This document shows positions 26,240 through 34,637 of a stretch of 64,000 bases of DNA, piece after piece. The notes below the pieces were generated by a model. The model did not search any database, had not been told where the DNA came from, and worked only from the letters and a program-made list of their open reading frames with translations. Position numbers and translations under genes: made by a program. The stretch comes from Onthomorpha sp937906975 (GTDB taxonomy: Bacteria > Bacteroidota > Bacteroidia > Bacteroidales > P3), in assembly GCA_045614605.1 (NCBI GenBank), contig JAZLDH010000002.1, positions 1 to 64,000 of the forward strand. Reading direction: 5' to 3'. How positions within the stretch are numbered: the first letter of the stretch is position 1; every line of letters begins with the position of its first letter.

Positions 26240-27004
26240 ATGTTGTCGAAAGCAGAAGTTAAACGCGTAAGTCGTTATAAACAAAGTAAATTTCGCAATC
26301 AAGACGGATTATTTGTTGTAGAGGGCGAAAAAATGGTGGCAGAACTTTTAGAATCTGCATACGATATACAATCAATATATGCAACTGCTCAATGGATTCA
26401 AAAAAATAAGACAATAATTCAAACAAAGGGCGTTGCAAATAGGGTAGTAGAAATAGGCGAAGACGACTTAAATAAAATTTCTCTGCTTTCAACTCCAAAC
26501 AATGTTTATTCTCTTGTAAAAATTCCACAAGAAAACTTTTCCAATCAAACAAAAGGCTTAACAATAGTATTAGATGGCATAAAAGACCCAGGTAATTTAG
26601 GAACAATAATCCGATTAGCCGATTGGTTTGCCGTAGAACAAATAATTTGTTCCTTAGACTGCGTGGATTTATACAATCCAAAAACAGTTCAATCCACAAT
26701 GGGTTCAATATTTAGAACGAAAACAAATTACACAGACTTAAAAACCTACTTTGAATCCTTACCTAAATCAACTCCAATCTATGGTTCCATAGTAGAAGGC
26801 GGAGAAAGCATATATGAAAAAAGCTTTCAAAAAGACTCAATCCTTGTAATAGGAAGCGAATCTCATGGAATAAGTCAAGAAATAAGAAAATACATAAATC
26901 ATAACATAACAATCCCACGCTTTCGCACAGATAATAAACCCGAAAGCCTTAATGCTTCTATAGCAACAGCAATAATAATTTCAGAAATATTAAAAACAAA
27001 ATAA
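26240..27004 (+). CDS. SpoU/TrmH-family RNA 2'-O-methyltransferase
   Basis: This family methylates the ribose 2'-O of rRNA or tRNA with SAM bound in a trefoil knot. The protein has 254 residues. An N-terminal substrate-binding lobe ('FVVEGEKMVAELLES') leads to the three SpoU motifs: 'LDGIKDPGNLGTIIRLADW' (about residues 113-131), 'NPKTVQSTMGSIFR' and the C-terminal 'IPRFRTDNKPESLNASIATA'. The exact RNA target is unknown. I prefer the ATG at 26240 to a TTG three codons upstream. It sits 8 bases before the alpha/beta hydrolase gene. Confidence 0.9.
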   Translation: MLSKAEVKRVSRYKQSKFRNQDGLFVVEGEKMVAELLESAYDIQSIYATAQWIQKNKTIIQTKGVANRVVEIGEDDLNKISLLSTPNNVYSLVKIPQENFSNQTKGLTIVLDGIKDPGNLGTIIRLADWFAVEQIICSLDCVDLYNPKTVQSTMGSIFRTKTNYTDLKTYFESLPKSTPIYGSIVEGGESIYEKSFQKDSILVIGSESHGISQEIRKYINHNITIPRFRTDNKPESLNASIATAIIISEILKTK

Positions 27005-27011
27005 GAAAATT

Positions 27012-28256
27012 ATGAAAAAACTAATCGTTTTAGCCTTTTTTGCTTTTTCAACAATAGTCTCAGCACAACAATCTAACTATTACGAAGGAAACTTAGAGTT
27101 TAAAGGACAAAAACTACCATTAACCTTAGAGGTAACAATAGATAAAGACACTATTGCTATGCTTGGCTCACCTGCACAAACAAAAGAACTTATTCCAGCA
27201 ACAAAAATAGTTTTAAGAAACGACTCTTTAATGTTTTCAGTTAAACAATTAAAAGCTACATACAAAGGAAAAATCAATCAAACCAAAGACACAATTTACG
27301 GAACTTTTAAACAAATGTTTTTAGAGTTGCCATTGTGTTTGGTGAAAAAAGAAAAACCGGAAATAATTGTTAATCGTCCGCAAAACCCACCTGCAAATCC
27401 ATCTTATATTCAAGAAGAAATCTCATTCCGCACCGAAGGAGTAGATTACGAATTTAAAGGAACGCTAACCTATCCCTCAAAAGAAGGAAAATATCCTTTG
27501 ATGATAATGATAAGTGGTTCAGGTTTGCAAAACAGAGATGAAGAAATAATGCTACACAAACCCTTTGCGGTTATAGCAGACTATATGGCAAATAACGGAA
27601 TAGCTGTTTTTCGCTATGACGATAGAGGATTTGGCTCAGAGAATGCGGCACTTTTCAATGCAACAACCTTTGATTATGCAATTGATGTGGAGTCTGCTTT
27701 AAACGCAGTAAAGAATCACCCAAATATTGACACAGATAAAATTGGTCTTGTAGGACATAGCGAAGGAGGATTGATAGCTCCGATAGTTGCTTCAAGGAAT
27801 AGTGATGTTGATTTCTTAATTCTATTGGCAGGACCGGGCGTAAACGGAATGGAAGTCTTGATAGAACAAAACAAAGCCATATATAAAGCAAGCAAAAATC
27901 CAGAAGAATTGGCAAAACAATTAGAAATGCTACAAAGTCGCAAATTTGAAGGAGCTGATCACCCTTGGATGAAGTGTTTTTTAGATTTGGAACCAGCCGA
28001 ATACTTGAAAAAAGTAAAACAACCTATACTTGTCTTAAACGGAACAAAGGATTTGCAAGTCTTATATAAACAAAACCTGCCTGCAATCAAAAAGGCATTA
28101 AAAGAAGGTGGTAATAAATCATTTAAAATCCATAAATTAAAAGGCTTGAATCACTTGTTTCAAGAATGTAAAACAGGCTCTCCAAACGAGTATTACCAGA
28201 TTGAACAAACAATTAGTCCAAAGGTGTTGAAACTAATGAAAGACTTTGTAAAATAA
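27012..28256 (+). CDS. Secreted alpha/beta hydrolase (S33-like)
   Basis: The 414-residue protein has a signal peptide ending near residue 18 (TIVSAQ), a beta-rich N-terminal domain (about 20-110), then an alpha/beta hydrolase fold. Catalytic elements are the nucleophile elbow GHSEGG (about residue 246), an acid in 'LNGTKDLQV' and the histidine in 'GLNHLF' near 377. 'MISGSGLQNRDEE' supplies the oxyanion region. Such Bacteroidota proteins are periplasmic esterases or peptidases of unknown substrate. Confidence 0.85.
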   Translation: MKKLIVLAFFAFSTIVSAQQSNYYEGNLEFKGQKLPLTLEVTIDKDTIAMLGSPAQTKELIPATKIVLRNDSLMFSVKQLKATYKGKINQTKDTIYGTFKQMFLELPLCLVKKEKPEIIVNRPQNPPANPSYIQEEISFRTEGVDYEFKGTLTYPSKEGKYPLMIMISGSGLQNRDEEIMLHKPFAVIADYMANNGIAVFRYDDRGFGSENAALFNATTFDYAIDVESALNAVKNHPNIDTDKIGLVGHSEGGLIAPIVASRNSDVDFLILLAGPGVNGMEVLIEQNKAIYKASKNPEELAKQLEMLQSRKFEGADHPWMKCFLDLEPAEYLKKVKQPILVLNGTKDLQVLYKQNLPAIKKALKEGGNKSFKIHKLKGLNHLFQECKTGSPNEYYQIEQTISPKVLKLMKDFVK

Positions 28257-28257
28257 G

Positions 28258-28296
28258 TCAAAGAAAACGTAAATTTTTTCAAAGAAAACGTAAATT
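28258..28296 (+). repeat. Two copies of an 18-bp repeat, period 21
   Basis: TCAAAGAAAACGTAAATT occurs at 28258-28275 and at 28279-28296, giving a 21-base period. The second copy is followed at once by ATTCCTAAG, another member of the short AT-rich repeat family. Confidence 0.75.
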
Positions 28297-28300
28297 ATTC

Positions 28301-28326
28301 CTAAGAGAAAATTTTTTTTCTCTTAG
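28301..28326. terminator. Convergent terminator hairpin
   Basis: CTAAGAGAAAA pairs with TTTTCTCTTAG at 28316-28326. It stands between the convergent hydrolase and TIGR02757 genes and includes the latter's stop codon. Confidence 0.55.
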
Positions 28327-29042
28327 AGATTTACGCCATAGCCAAAAAGAGCATAATCTCCAAGCAAAGGATCGTCTGGAAAATAGGCTTTTAGCCCTTC
28401 TGTTATTTGAATTGCAGAGAGCATATCGGCTTGTTTTCGATTTGTAAGCCCAAGTTGTTTTGAAATTCTAAACACATGAGTATCCAAAGGAATGATAAGG
28501 TCTTTTTCTTGTAAAATATTCCAAATGCCAAAGTCCACTTCGCTGTTTTTTCTTATCATCCAACGAAGAAAAAGACAAAGCCTTTTACAAGCAGATTTTG
28601 TATTTTGAGGAATACCTTTTTGATTTGGGAAAATTTTTGTTAAAGCCTCCAAAACATTTAACGCATTTGGTTTGTCAAAAATCAAGGATTGAACTTTATC
28701 TTCTAAGGAAGGGAAATTTTCTTCAAAGTAAATAGTGTGCAAGGTTTCGCATAGTTGAAAAAAGTCTTTGTTTTTGTAAAATCTATATAGGCAATCCTCG
28801 CCCTTTTCAAAGAGGGCGTATTTTTTTTCTTTTATATAATTTGTAGGATTGTTGTTAAATTCTTGATGAATCTTGTTTAAGGTTTTTATTATTTGCACTC
28901 GCGAACCGTATGCAATCCAACTGCTTATGAAAGCCGATATTTCCACATCTGTTTTCTTTGAATAAAGATGTGGAAACTGAACAGGATCGCTTTTTATAAA
29001 GTCTTTGTTGTGATATTGCTCGGCAAGTTTATTTAGATTCAT
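28323..29042 (-). CDS. TIGR02757 (DUF2400) family protein
   Basis: The 239-residue protein matches the TIGR02757 family by its opening 'DPVQFPHLYSKKTDVEISAF', central 'RLCLFLRWMIRKNSEVDFG', and 'PLDTHVFRISKQLGL' followed by a C-terminal 'DDPLLGDYALFGYG'. The DTHVFR segment is reminiscent of the helix-hairpin-helix DNA glycosylase fold (compare endonuclease III), but the iron-sulfur cysteines are absent and no activity is established. Its start overlaps the end of the NagZ-like fusion gene by 14 bases, so the two are co-transcribed. Confidence 0.85.
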   Translation of the reverse strand: MNLNKLAEQYHNKDFIKSDPVQFPHLYSKKTDVEISAFISSWIAYGSRVQIIKTLNKIHQEFNNNPTNYIKEKKYALFEKGEDCLYRFYKNKDFFQLCETLHTIYFEENFPSLEDKVQSLIFDKPNALNVLEALTKIFPNQKGIPQNTKSACKRLCLFLRWMIRKNSEVDFGIWNILQEKDLIIPLDTHVFRISKQLGLTNRKQADMLSAIQITEGLKAYFPDDPLLGDYALFGYGVNL

Positions 29043-31935
29043 CTTTTAGTATTTCGTAAATCAAGTCGTGAATATCAGTTCTTATATTTAGCTGAGCCAA
29101 TTTATTGGTTTTTGCATCAGGGTACACTCTATTGGAAAGGAAGATAAGGATTGTTTCATTTTTTGGGTCAATCCATAAATATGTTCCTGTGAATCCGCTG
29201 TGTCCAAAACTGCTTTTGCTTGCATATTGCGAGGTGTGAGATGATTTTGAGTGTAAAAGAGGTTTGTCCCAGCCCAATCCTCTGCGGTTGTTGTGTTCTT
29301 TGAAGTGAGCAATCGCAAATAAATCTACTGTTTCTTTATTGATATATCTTTTTCCTTTGTATTCACCTTTGTTTAAAAGCATTTGGCAAATTGCAAACAA
29401 GTCTTCACTTGTAGAAAACAAGCCTGCGTGTCCTGCAACCCCACCAAGAAGGGCAGAAGTTTCGTCATGAACGTTTCCTCTTATTTGAGAATTTCTAAAA
29501 TCCACAGCCTCTATTGTAGGAACTATGTTTTCAATGTTTTGACTCTGCTTTGGTCGGAAACAAGTGTGGGTTAAATTCATAGGTTTGTAGAAGTTTTCTT
29601 CAAGATATACATCAAGGGTTTGTCCAGACAATGCCTCAACAAGTTCTCCAAGTAGGATAAATCCTAAATCGCTATAAACGTATTTGTGTTTTGGGTTTAA
29701 AGGTGAATCACTTATTTGCTTAAATATATCTTCTCTGTATTTTTTGTGAATATAAAGCGAGTCGGTTAGTTGGAAATACTCATCTGTATTCTCTGTTTTC
29801 CAAGCAAAAAGAGTGCTGTCTTGTTCTGCTGTTTTTAGAGCGTGAATCCAAATTGGCAAATAAGCCTTCATTCTTCCGCAATGCGATAGAGCTTCTTTTA
29901 TTGTTATTTTTCTTTTATTGGTCTTTTTAAGCCAAGGAATATAATCCGATAATCTGTCATCGAGTGCGAATTTTTTTTCATCATATAGCTTCATTACTGC
30001 AAGGGTTGTTGCCATTACCTTTGTCAATGAGGCTACATCGTAAATAGAGCTATCGTTTATTGCAATTTTATTGTCGTATGTTTGATAACCTGCGTTCTTT
30101 TGGTAGATGATTTCGCCTTTTTGTGCAATCAACACTTGTGCTCCGGGGTAGGCTTCTTTGACAATGCCTAAATTTATCAAAGAGTCTATTTTGCTAAATC
30201 TTGAAGGAGCTTGTTTTGGTAGCTCTATTGCAAAATCAGGACTTGCTTTGTAGGTTTGAGACCCATCAACAGGAAGTGTAGCTGTGAATTTGTGAGGTGT
30301 AAATATGCTTTTTGCTGCTGCAACTTGTAGTTGTGGTGTGTTTTGATAAGCAATTATTAAGGCGTTGTAATCACATATTGTGTCAATGCTTTCTAAAACA
30401 TAAGGATTTGCAAAAAGGACTAAAATATTCTTTGCTTTTGTTTCTTGAATAGCGTAAAGAGTTGTAAGACTTTGAGAGGATATTCCGTAATTGTTTGATT
30501 TTTTAGAATTAACTCCGCCACTTGCTGCAACGATTACGGTTTTTGTTGAGTCAATCTCACACATTATTTTTTCATAGTCTTCTTCTTTTGTTTTTTTGTT
30601 AATGCAATAGTTTTTTATTTTTTTATGTTTCTTTGCTTGTTTTATGAAATCGCTGTAGTCGTTTTCGTCTAAACTTACGAAAATAACTTCATTTGTGTCT
30701 TTTTCTTCAAGTGGAAGTATGTTTGCGTTGTTTTCTAATAGAGTTAGCACCTTTGGAGCAATGCTATCACATAAATTGCCAATTTCTTCTTTTTGCTTTT
30801 TGCTCAAAGGCTTTGGCTCTTGTGTTGGTTTCATTACTCCGAGTTTGTATTTCCATTCTAAAACTTTTCTACACTTTTCCTTTATTAATTCTTTGCTTAA
30901 TTCTCCGTTTTCTATTGCAGTAAGAATGGCATTCATTGCAGAATCTGTGTTGTTAGGCATAAGAAGGACATCTACTCCTGCCTTTAGAGCTAAAACTTGT
31001 GCTTGTCCGTCAGGATAATCGTTTGTTAGCCCTTTCATATTCATCGCATCGGTGAAAATAAGACCGTCAAATTTTAATTCATCTACTAAATATCCTTGAA
31101 TTATATCTGGATTTATGGAAGCGGGATAGGTGTAATTCTTGTTTAAAGCAGGGACATTTAAGTGTGCAATCATTGCTCCCCAAACGCCTTTTTCGATATT
31201 GTATTTAAAAGGTATTAAATCTACTGTGTCAATGAAGTCTTTGCTGTGATTTATTGTAGGAAGGTTTAGGTGAGAGTCAAGGTCGGTGTCGCCGTGTCCG
31301 GGGAAGTGTTTTATAACTGCCATTACGTTATTGTCTTGTAAGCCTTTGATGTATTGTTCTGAAAGAAGGGAAACTTTCCACTTGTTTTGACCAAATGAAC
31401 GTGTGTTGATGACAGGATTTGCTGGGTTAAGATTTATGTCAATATCGGGTGCAAAATTGATATGTATGCCAAGGGTTTTGCATTGCTTGCCTATGATGTC
31501 GGCTTTCTTATACACCAAATAATAATCGTTAGAATCCAATGCTCCTAATGCCATAGCTCTTGGAAAAGGATCTAAGTCTGTAAAACGCATTGAAAGACTC
31601 CATTCGGCATCTATTGAAACAAGTAAAGGAATCTTGCAAACAGAGTTGTATTTGTTTATAAGTTTTGGCAAATTGTCGCTTTTTCCTTTGAAAAAACAAA
31701 CACCTCCTACTTTGTTTGAGTCAATATCTTTTAGGATTTTTTCACAATATTTTTTGTTTACATCGGTGTCTGCTCCTATCATTATGAGTTGTCCAACCAT
31801 TTCTTTGATAGTCATTTGGGAAAGCAGTTTTTCTATTTCTTTTTCTGTTTTTTTCTTTTCTTTATCTACTTTCTGGCCAAATGTAATTGAGGGAATAAAA
31901 ATGCAAATAAGTAATGCAATGATGAATTGTTTCAT
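29029..31935 (-). CDS. Secreted GH3 N-acetylglucosaminidase-like / serine beta-lactamase-like fusion
   Basis: The protein has about 968 residues with a signal peptide ending near residue 20 (SITFGQ). The N-terminal half is a family 3 glycoside hydrolase of NagZ type, with the diagnostic 'KHFPGHGDTDLDSHLNLP' (about residues 215-232) and nucleophile Asp in 'FTDAMNMKGL'. A GH3 C-terminal-like domain follows. The last 370 residues are a class C beta-lactamase/DD-peptidase-like domain with SxxK in 'VASLTKVMAT', 'YSDLG' and 'HSGFTG'. This fusion is known in Bacteroidota and points to periplasmic peptidoglycan recycling or turnover. The ATG at 31935 starts the signal peptide; an earlier one adds three residues. 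Confidence 0.9.
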   Translation of the reverse strand: MKQFIIALLICIFIPSITFGQKVDKEKKKTEKEIEKLLSQMTIKEMVGQLIMIGADTDVNKKYCEKILKDIDSNKVGGVCFFKGKSDNLPKLINKYNSVCKIPLLVSIDAEWSLSMRFTDLDPFPRAMALGALDSNDYYLVYKKADIIGKQCKTLGIHINFAPDIDINLNPANPVINTRSFGQNKWKVSLLSEQYIKGLQDNNVMAVIKHFPGHGDTDLDSHLNLPTINHSKDFIDTVDLIPFKYNIEKGVWGAMIAHLNVPALNKNYTYPASINPDIIQGYLVDELKFDGLIFTDAMNMKGLTNDYPDGQAQVLALKAGVDVLLMPNNTDSAMNAILTAIENGELSKELIKEKCRKVLEWKYKLGVMKPTQEPKPLSKKQKEEIGNLCDSIAPKVLTLLENNANILPLEEKDTNEVIFVSLDENDYSDFIKQAKKHKKIKNYCINKKTKEEDYEKIMCEIDSTKTVIVAASGGVNSKKSNNYGISSQSLTTLYAIQETKAKNILVLFANPYVLESIDTICDYNALIIAYQNTPQLQVAAAKSIFTPHKFTATLPVDGSQTYKASPDFAIELPKQAPSRFSKIDSLINLGIVKEAYPGAQVLIAQKGEIIYQKNAGYQTYDNKIAINDSSIYDVASLTKVMATTLAVMKLYDEKKFALDDRLSDYIPWLKKTNKRKITIKEALSHCGRMKAYLPIWIHALKTAEQDSTLFAWKTENTDEYFQLTDSLYIHKKYREDIFKQISDSPLNPKHKYVYSDLGFILLGELVEALSGQTLDVYLEENFYKPMNLTHTCFRPKQSQNIENIVPTIEAVDFRNSQIRGNVHDETSALLGGVAGHAGLFSTSEDLFAICQMLLNKGEYKGKRYINKETVDLFAIAHFKEHNNRRGLGWDKPLLHSKSSHTSQYASKSSFGHSGFTGTYLWIDPKNETILIFLSNRVYPDAKTNKLAQLNIRTDIHDLIYEILKDESK

Positions 31936-31958
31936 ATAATACAACGTTTTTTGTGGTG

Positions 31959-31966
31959 CAAAGATA
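31959..31966 (-). promoter_or_regulatory. Promoter -7 box of the GH3 fusion gene (TATCTTTG)
   Basis: The minus strand reads TATCTTTG, 24 bases before the ATG at 31935. Confidence 0.7.
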
Positions 31967-31986
31967 GTTATTTTACTTTTATTTTG

Positions 31987-31994
31987 TATTTTTG
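31987..31994 (+). promoter_or_regulatory. Promoter -7 box of the aminopeptidase gene (TATTTTTG)
   Basis: TATTTTTG fits TAnnTTTG, 28 bases before the ATG at 32023. It is divergent from the GH3 promoter with 20 bases between the two boxes. Confidence 0.6.
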
Positions 31995-32022
31995 TACGAT
32001 TAAAATGAATAATTGTGGAATT

Positions 32023-33471
32023 ATGATAAGTATTGAAAGGCTTATAACGATAAAACCAGAAGTTTCAAAACTCTTTGTTTTTGTTAAACAAGAAAATGAG
32101 TTGATTTCTTCTCAGCTTGTTGAACATGATATTTTGAACTTTGTAAATCAACAAATACAAGAAAACGATAAAGATTTTTTTGCTTTTAATCAGTTGTCGC
32201 AATGGCTGTGTGTGGCTGTTATTAAGAAGAAAGACGACTTGAATAAGCAGGTTGAGGATTTTAGAAAGTTGGGTGCGAAAATTTTGGACTTCTGTGATAA
32301 GGAGTATATAAAGGATTTGCAATTTGTTAGCGATGTTCAAAAGGAATATGCAATAGGTTTTCTTGAAGGAATGTTGCTTGCAAGTTACACTTTTGATAAT
32401 TATAAAACCGATGCGAAGCAAACAATTCACCCTTTTGATAATTTGTTTGTGATAAATCCTTATGTTGAAAATAATGACATTGAACAAAGTATTGTTGTTG
32501 CAAGAGCGGTTGAAAAATACAGAGATTTGGTAAATGAGCCTTATTGTAGTTTGAACGCAGAGGGCTTAGCAACTGCTTTTGTAAATATGTCGCGTGAGGC
32601 TGGCATAGATGTGGAGGTTTGGCACAAGGATAAAATCGAGGAAGAAAAGATGGGTGGACTTCTTGCTGTGAATCAAGGTAGTGTGGACCCTCCAACTTTT
32701 ACTATTATGCGTTATCGTCCTGAGGGGGCAAATGAATCTCCTTTGGTATTTGTAGGAAAGGGCTTGGTTTACGATACAGGTGGATTGAACTTAAAGCCTG
32801 GTGATTACATGAACGATATGAAAGAGGATATGGCTGGTGCTGCAATGATGGCATGTGCTATTTATGCTATTGCTTCTTTGGGATTGCCAATTCATGTTGT
32901 GGGAGTTTTCCCTTCAACTGATAATCGTCCTGGTTTTAACGCATACGCAAGTGGTGATATAATAAATATGTATGACGGAACTAATGTTGAGGTTGTTAAT
33001 ACCGATGCAGAGGGAAGACTAATCTTGGCAGATGCTCTTTCTTATGCTAAGAAACTTTCTCCATTTCTTGTTGTAGATGCAGCAACTCTTACAGGTGCAG
33101 CAGCAAGAGCGATTGGCCCATACGGAATTGCAGCCGTGGAGCAAGATGCTAAGGAATATATGGAATTGTTGAAAGCCTCAGGAGAAAAAACATACGAGAG
33201 AATTGCTCAGTTTCCGTTTTGGAGCGAATATGATGAGTTGATAAAATCAGATATTGCAGATATTAAAAACTGTGGTCCGGGAGAGGCTGGCATGATCACG
33301 GCTGGAAAATTCTTAGCTCACTTTACAGATTATCCTTACATACATTTAGATATAGCAGGTGTTGCAATGTCTGATAGGAAAAGGGATTATATTTTAAAAG
33401 GTGCGAGCGGCTATGGTTTAAGGCTAATGGTGGAATTTGTAAAAAGTCTTATTGAGAAAAGTAAATTATAA
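32023..33471 (+). CDS. M17 leucyl aminopeptidase family protein
   Basis: M17 enzymes are cytosolic hexameric, two-metal aminopeptidases. The protein has 482 residues from the ATG at 32023; earlier in-frame ATGs lie upstream of or inside the promoter. The catalytic C-terminal domain shows 'VGKGLVYDTGGLNLKPGDYM' (metal and catalytic Lys, about residues 245-264), 'MKEDMAGAA' and the family signature 'NTDAEGRLILADAL' (about 325-338). The N-terminal domain is divergent, as is usual. It is the first gene of a plus-strand series that continues with pdxA. Confidence 0.93.
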   Translation: MISIERLITIKPEVSKLFVFVKQENELISSQLVEHDILNFVNQQIQENDKDFFAFNQLSQWLCVAVIKKKDDLNKQVEDFRKLGAKILDFCDKEYIKDLQFVSDVQKEYAIGFLEGMLLASYTFDNYKTDAKQTIHPFDNLFVINPYVENNDIEQSIVVARAVEKYRDLVNEPYCSLNAEGLATAFVNMSREAGIDVEVWHKDKIEEEKMGGLLAVNQGSVDPPTFTIMRYRPEGANESPLVFVGKGLVYDTGGLNLKPGDYMNDMKEDMAGAAMMACAIYAIASLGLPIHVVGVFPSTDNRPGFNAYASGDIINMYDGTNVEVVNTDAEGRLILADALSYAKKLSPFLVVDAATLTGAAARAIGPYGIAAVEQDAKEYMELLKASGEKTYERIAQFPFWSEYDELIKSDIADIKNCGPGEAGMITAGKFLAHFTDYPYIHLDIAGVAMSDRKRDYILKGASGYGLRLMVEFVKSLIEKSKL

Positions 33472-33482
33472 TTTGAAAAAAA

Positions 33483-34637
33483 ATGAACAACACAAATAAT
33501 AAGAAAGTATTTAATCAAGATAGAAAAGATAAGGGAATTTCAAATATAAAGTTAGGTATATCACAAGGAGACATAAACGGAATTGGTTATGAGGTGATGT
33601 TGAAATGTTTTTCTGATAACAGAATGTTTGATTTCTGTACACCTATTCTTTATGGTTCGTCAAAAATAGCATCATATCATAAGAAATTAATAAATGCTAC
33701 TGATTTTCCTTTTGTAAATATACGTTCTGTTGAACAAGCTGAACCAAATAAATTCAATATTCTTAATATCATTCAAGAAGAAGTAAAAATTGATATAGGA
33801 CAAGCAACAGAAATCGGTGGAAAGTTAGCTGCAATGAGTTTAGATACGGCTTGTAGAGATTTGATGAATGGAAAAATTGATGCACTTGTAACAAACCCTA
33901 TCAATAAAAAGAATATTCAAAGCGAAAAGTTTAACTTCCCAGGACATACTGAGTATCTTACAAAAATATTTGGCGTAGATGAGAGTTTGATGATAATGAC
34001 TTGTGGTAATTTACACATAGGCATTATGACAAATCACCTATCTCTTGCTCAAGTTCCACAAGTTATTACAAAGGATTTAATATTGCGAAAACTAAAGGTA
34101 ATGAATGATTCTTTGAAAAGGGATTTTGGAATTAGAATGCCAAAGATTGCTGTTTTAGCTCTTAATCCTCATGCGGGAGATAGAGGATTAATCGGAGAGG
34201 AAGACGATGCTGTGATTGCTCCTGCTATACAAGAGGCTTTTGATAAAGGCATTTTAGCATTTGGTCCTTATCCTGCTGATGGTTTCTTCGGAAATGGAAC
34301 TATGAAAAACTTTGATGGTGTTATGGCTCTTTATCATGACCAAGGTTTAATACCATTTAAACTTATGAGTTTTACAGAAGGAGTTAATTTCACTGCGGGA
34401 TTACCTTTTGTTAGAACATCTCCTGCTCACGGAACTGCATACGAAATTGCTGGAAAGAACATTGCTTCTGCTGATAGCTTTAGAAATGCGGTTTTCTTGG
34501 CTTTGGATATTACCAAAAACAGAAGAGAATATGACGAACTTACATCTAACACATTGGAAAGAGTAAGTAGAGAAAATATTGTCGAGGAAGACATCACAAT
34601 GGAATTAGAAAAAGATTATAATGAACCAACAATCTAA
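33483..34637 (+). CDS. pdxA: 4-hydroxythreonine-4-phosphate dehydrogenase
   Basis: PdxA oxidises 4-phospho-hydroxythreonine with NAD, giving the amine substrate used by PdxJ in vitamin B6 synthesis. The 384-residue protein shows 'LGISQGDINGIGYEV' (about residues 25-39; the usual 'GDPAGIG' appears as GDINGIG), the zinc-binding 'FPGHTEYL', 'ALNPHAGDRGLIGEED' and 'ALYHDQGLIPFKL'. The first 20 residues are an extension. Its end overlaps the start of ligA by 17 bases. Confidence 0.95.
   Translation: MNNTNNKKVFNQDRKDKGISNIKLGISQGDINGIGYEVMLKCFSDNRMFDFCTPILYGSSKIASYHKKLINATDFPFVNIRSVEQAEPNKFNILNIIQEEVKIDIGQATEIGGKLAAMSLDTACRDLMNGKIDALVTNPINKKNIQSEKFNFPGHTEYLTKIFGVDESLMIMTCGNLHIGIMTNHLSLAQVPQVITKDLILRKLKVMNDSLKRDFGIRMPKIAVLALNPHAGDRGLIGEEDDAVIAPAIQEAFDKGILAFGPYPADGFFGNGTMKNFDGVMALYHDQGLIPFKLMSFTEGVNFTAGLPFVRTSPAHGTAYEIAGKNIASADSFRNAVFLALDITKNRREYDELTSNTLERVSRENIVEEDITMELEKDYNEPTI

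Noticed and set aside
30695..31018. 107-codon plus-strand frame inside the GH3 fusion gene
   Set aside because: It is antisense to a gene with strong domain motifs and has no promoter or recognisable product.
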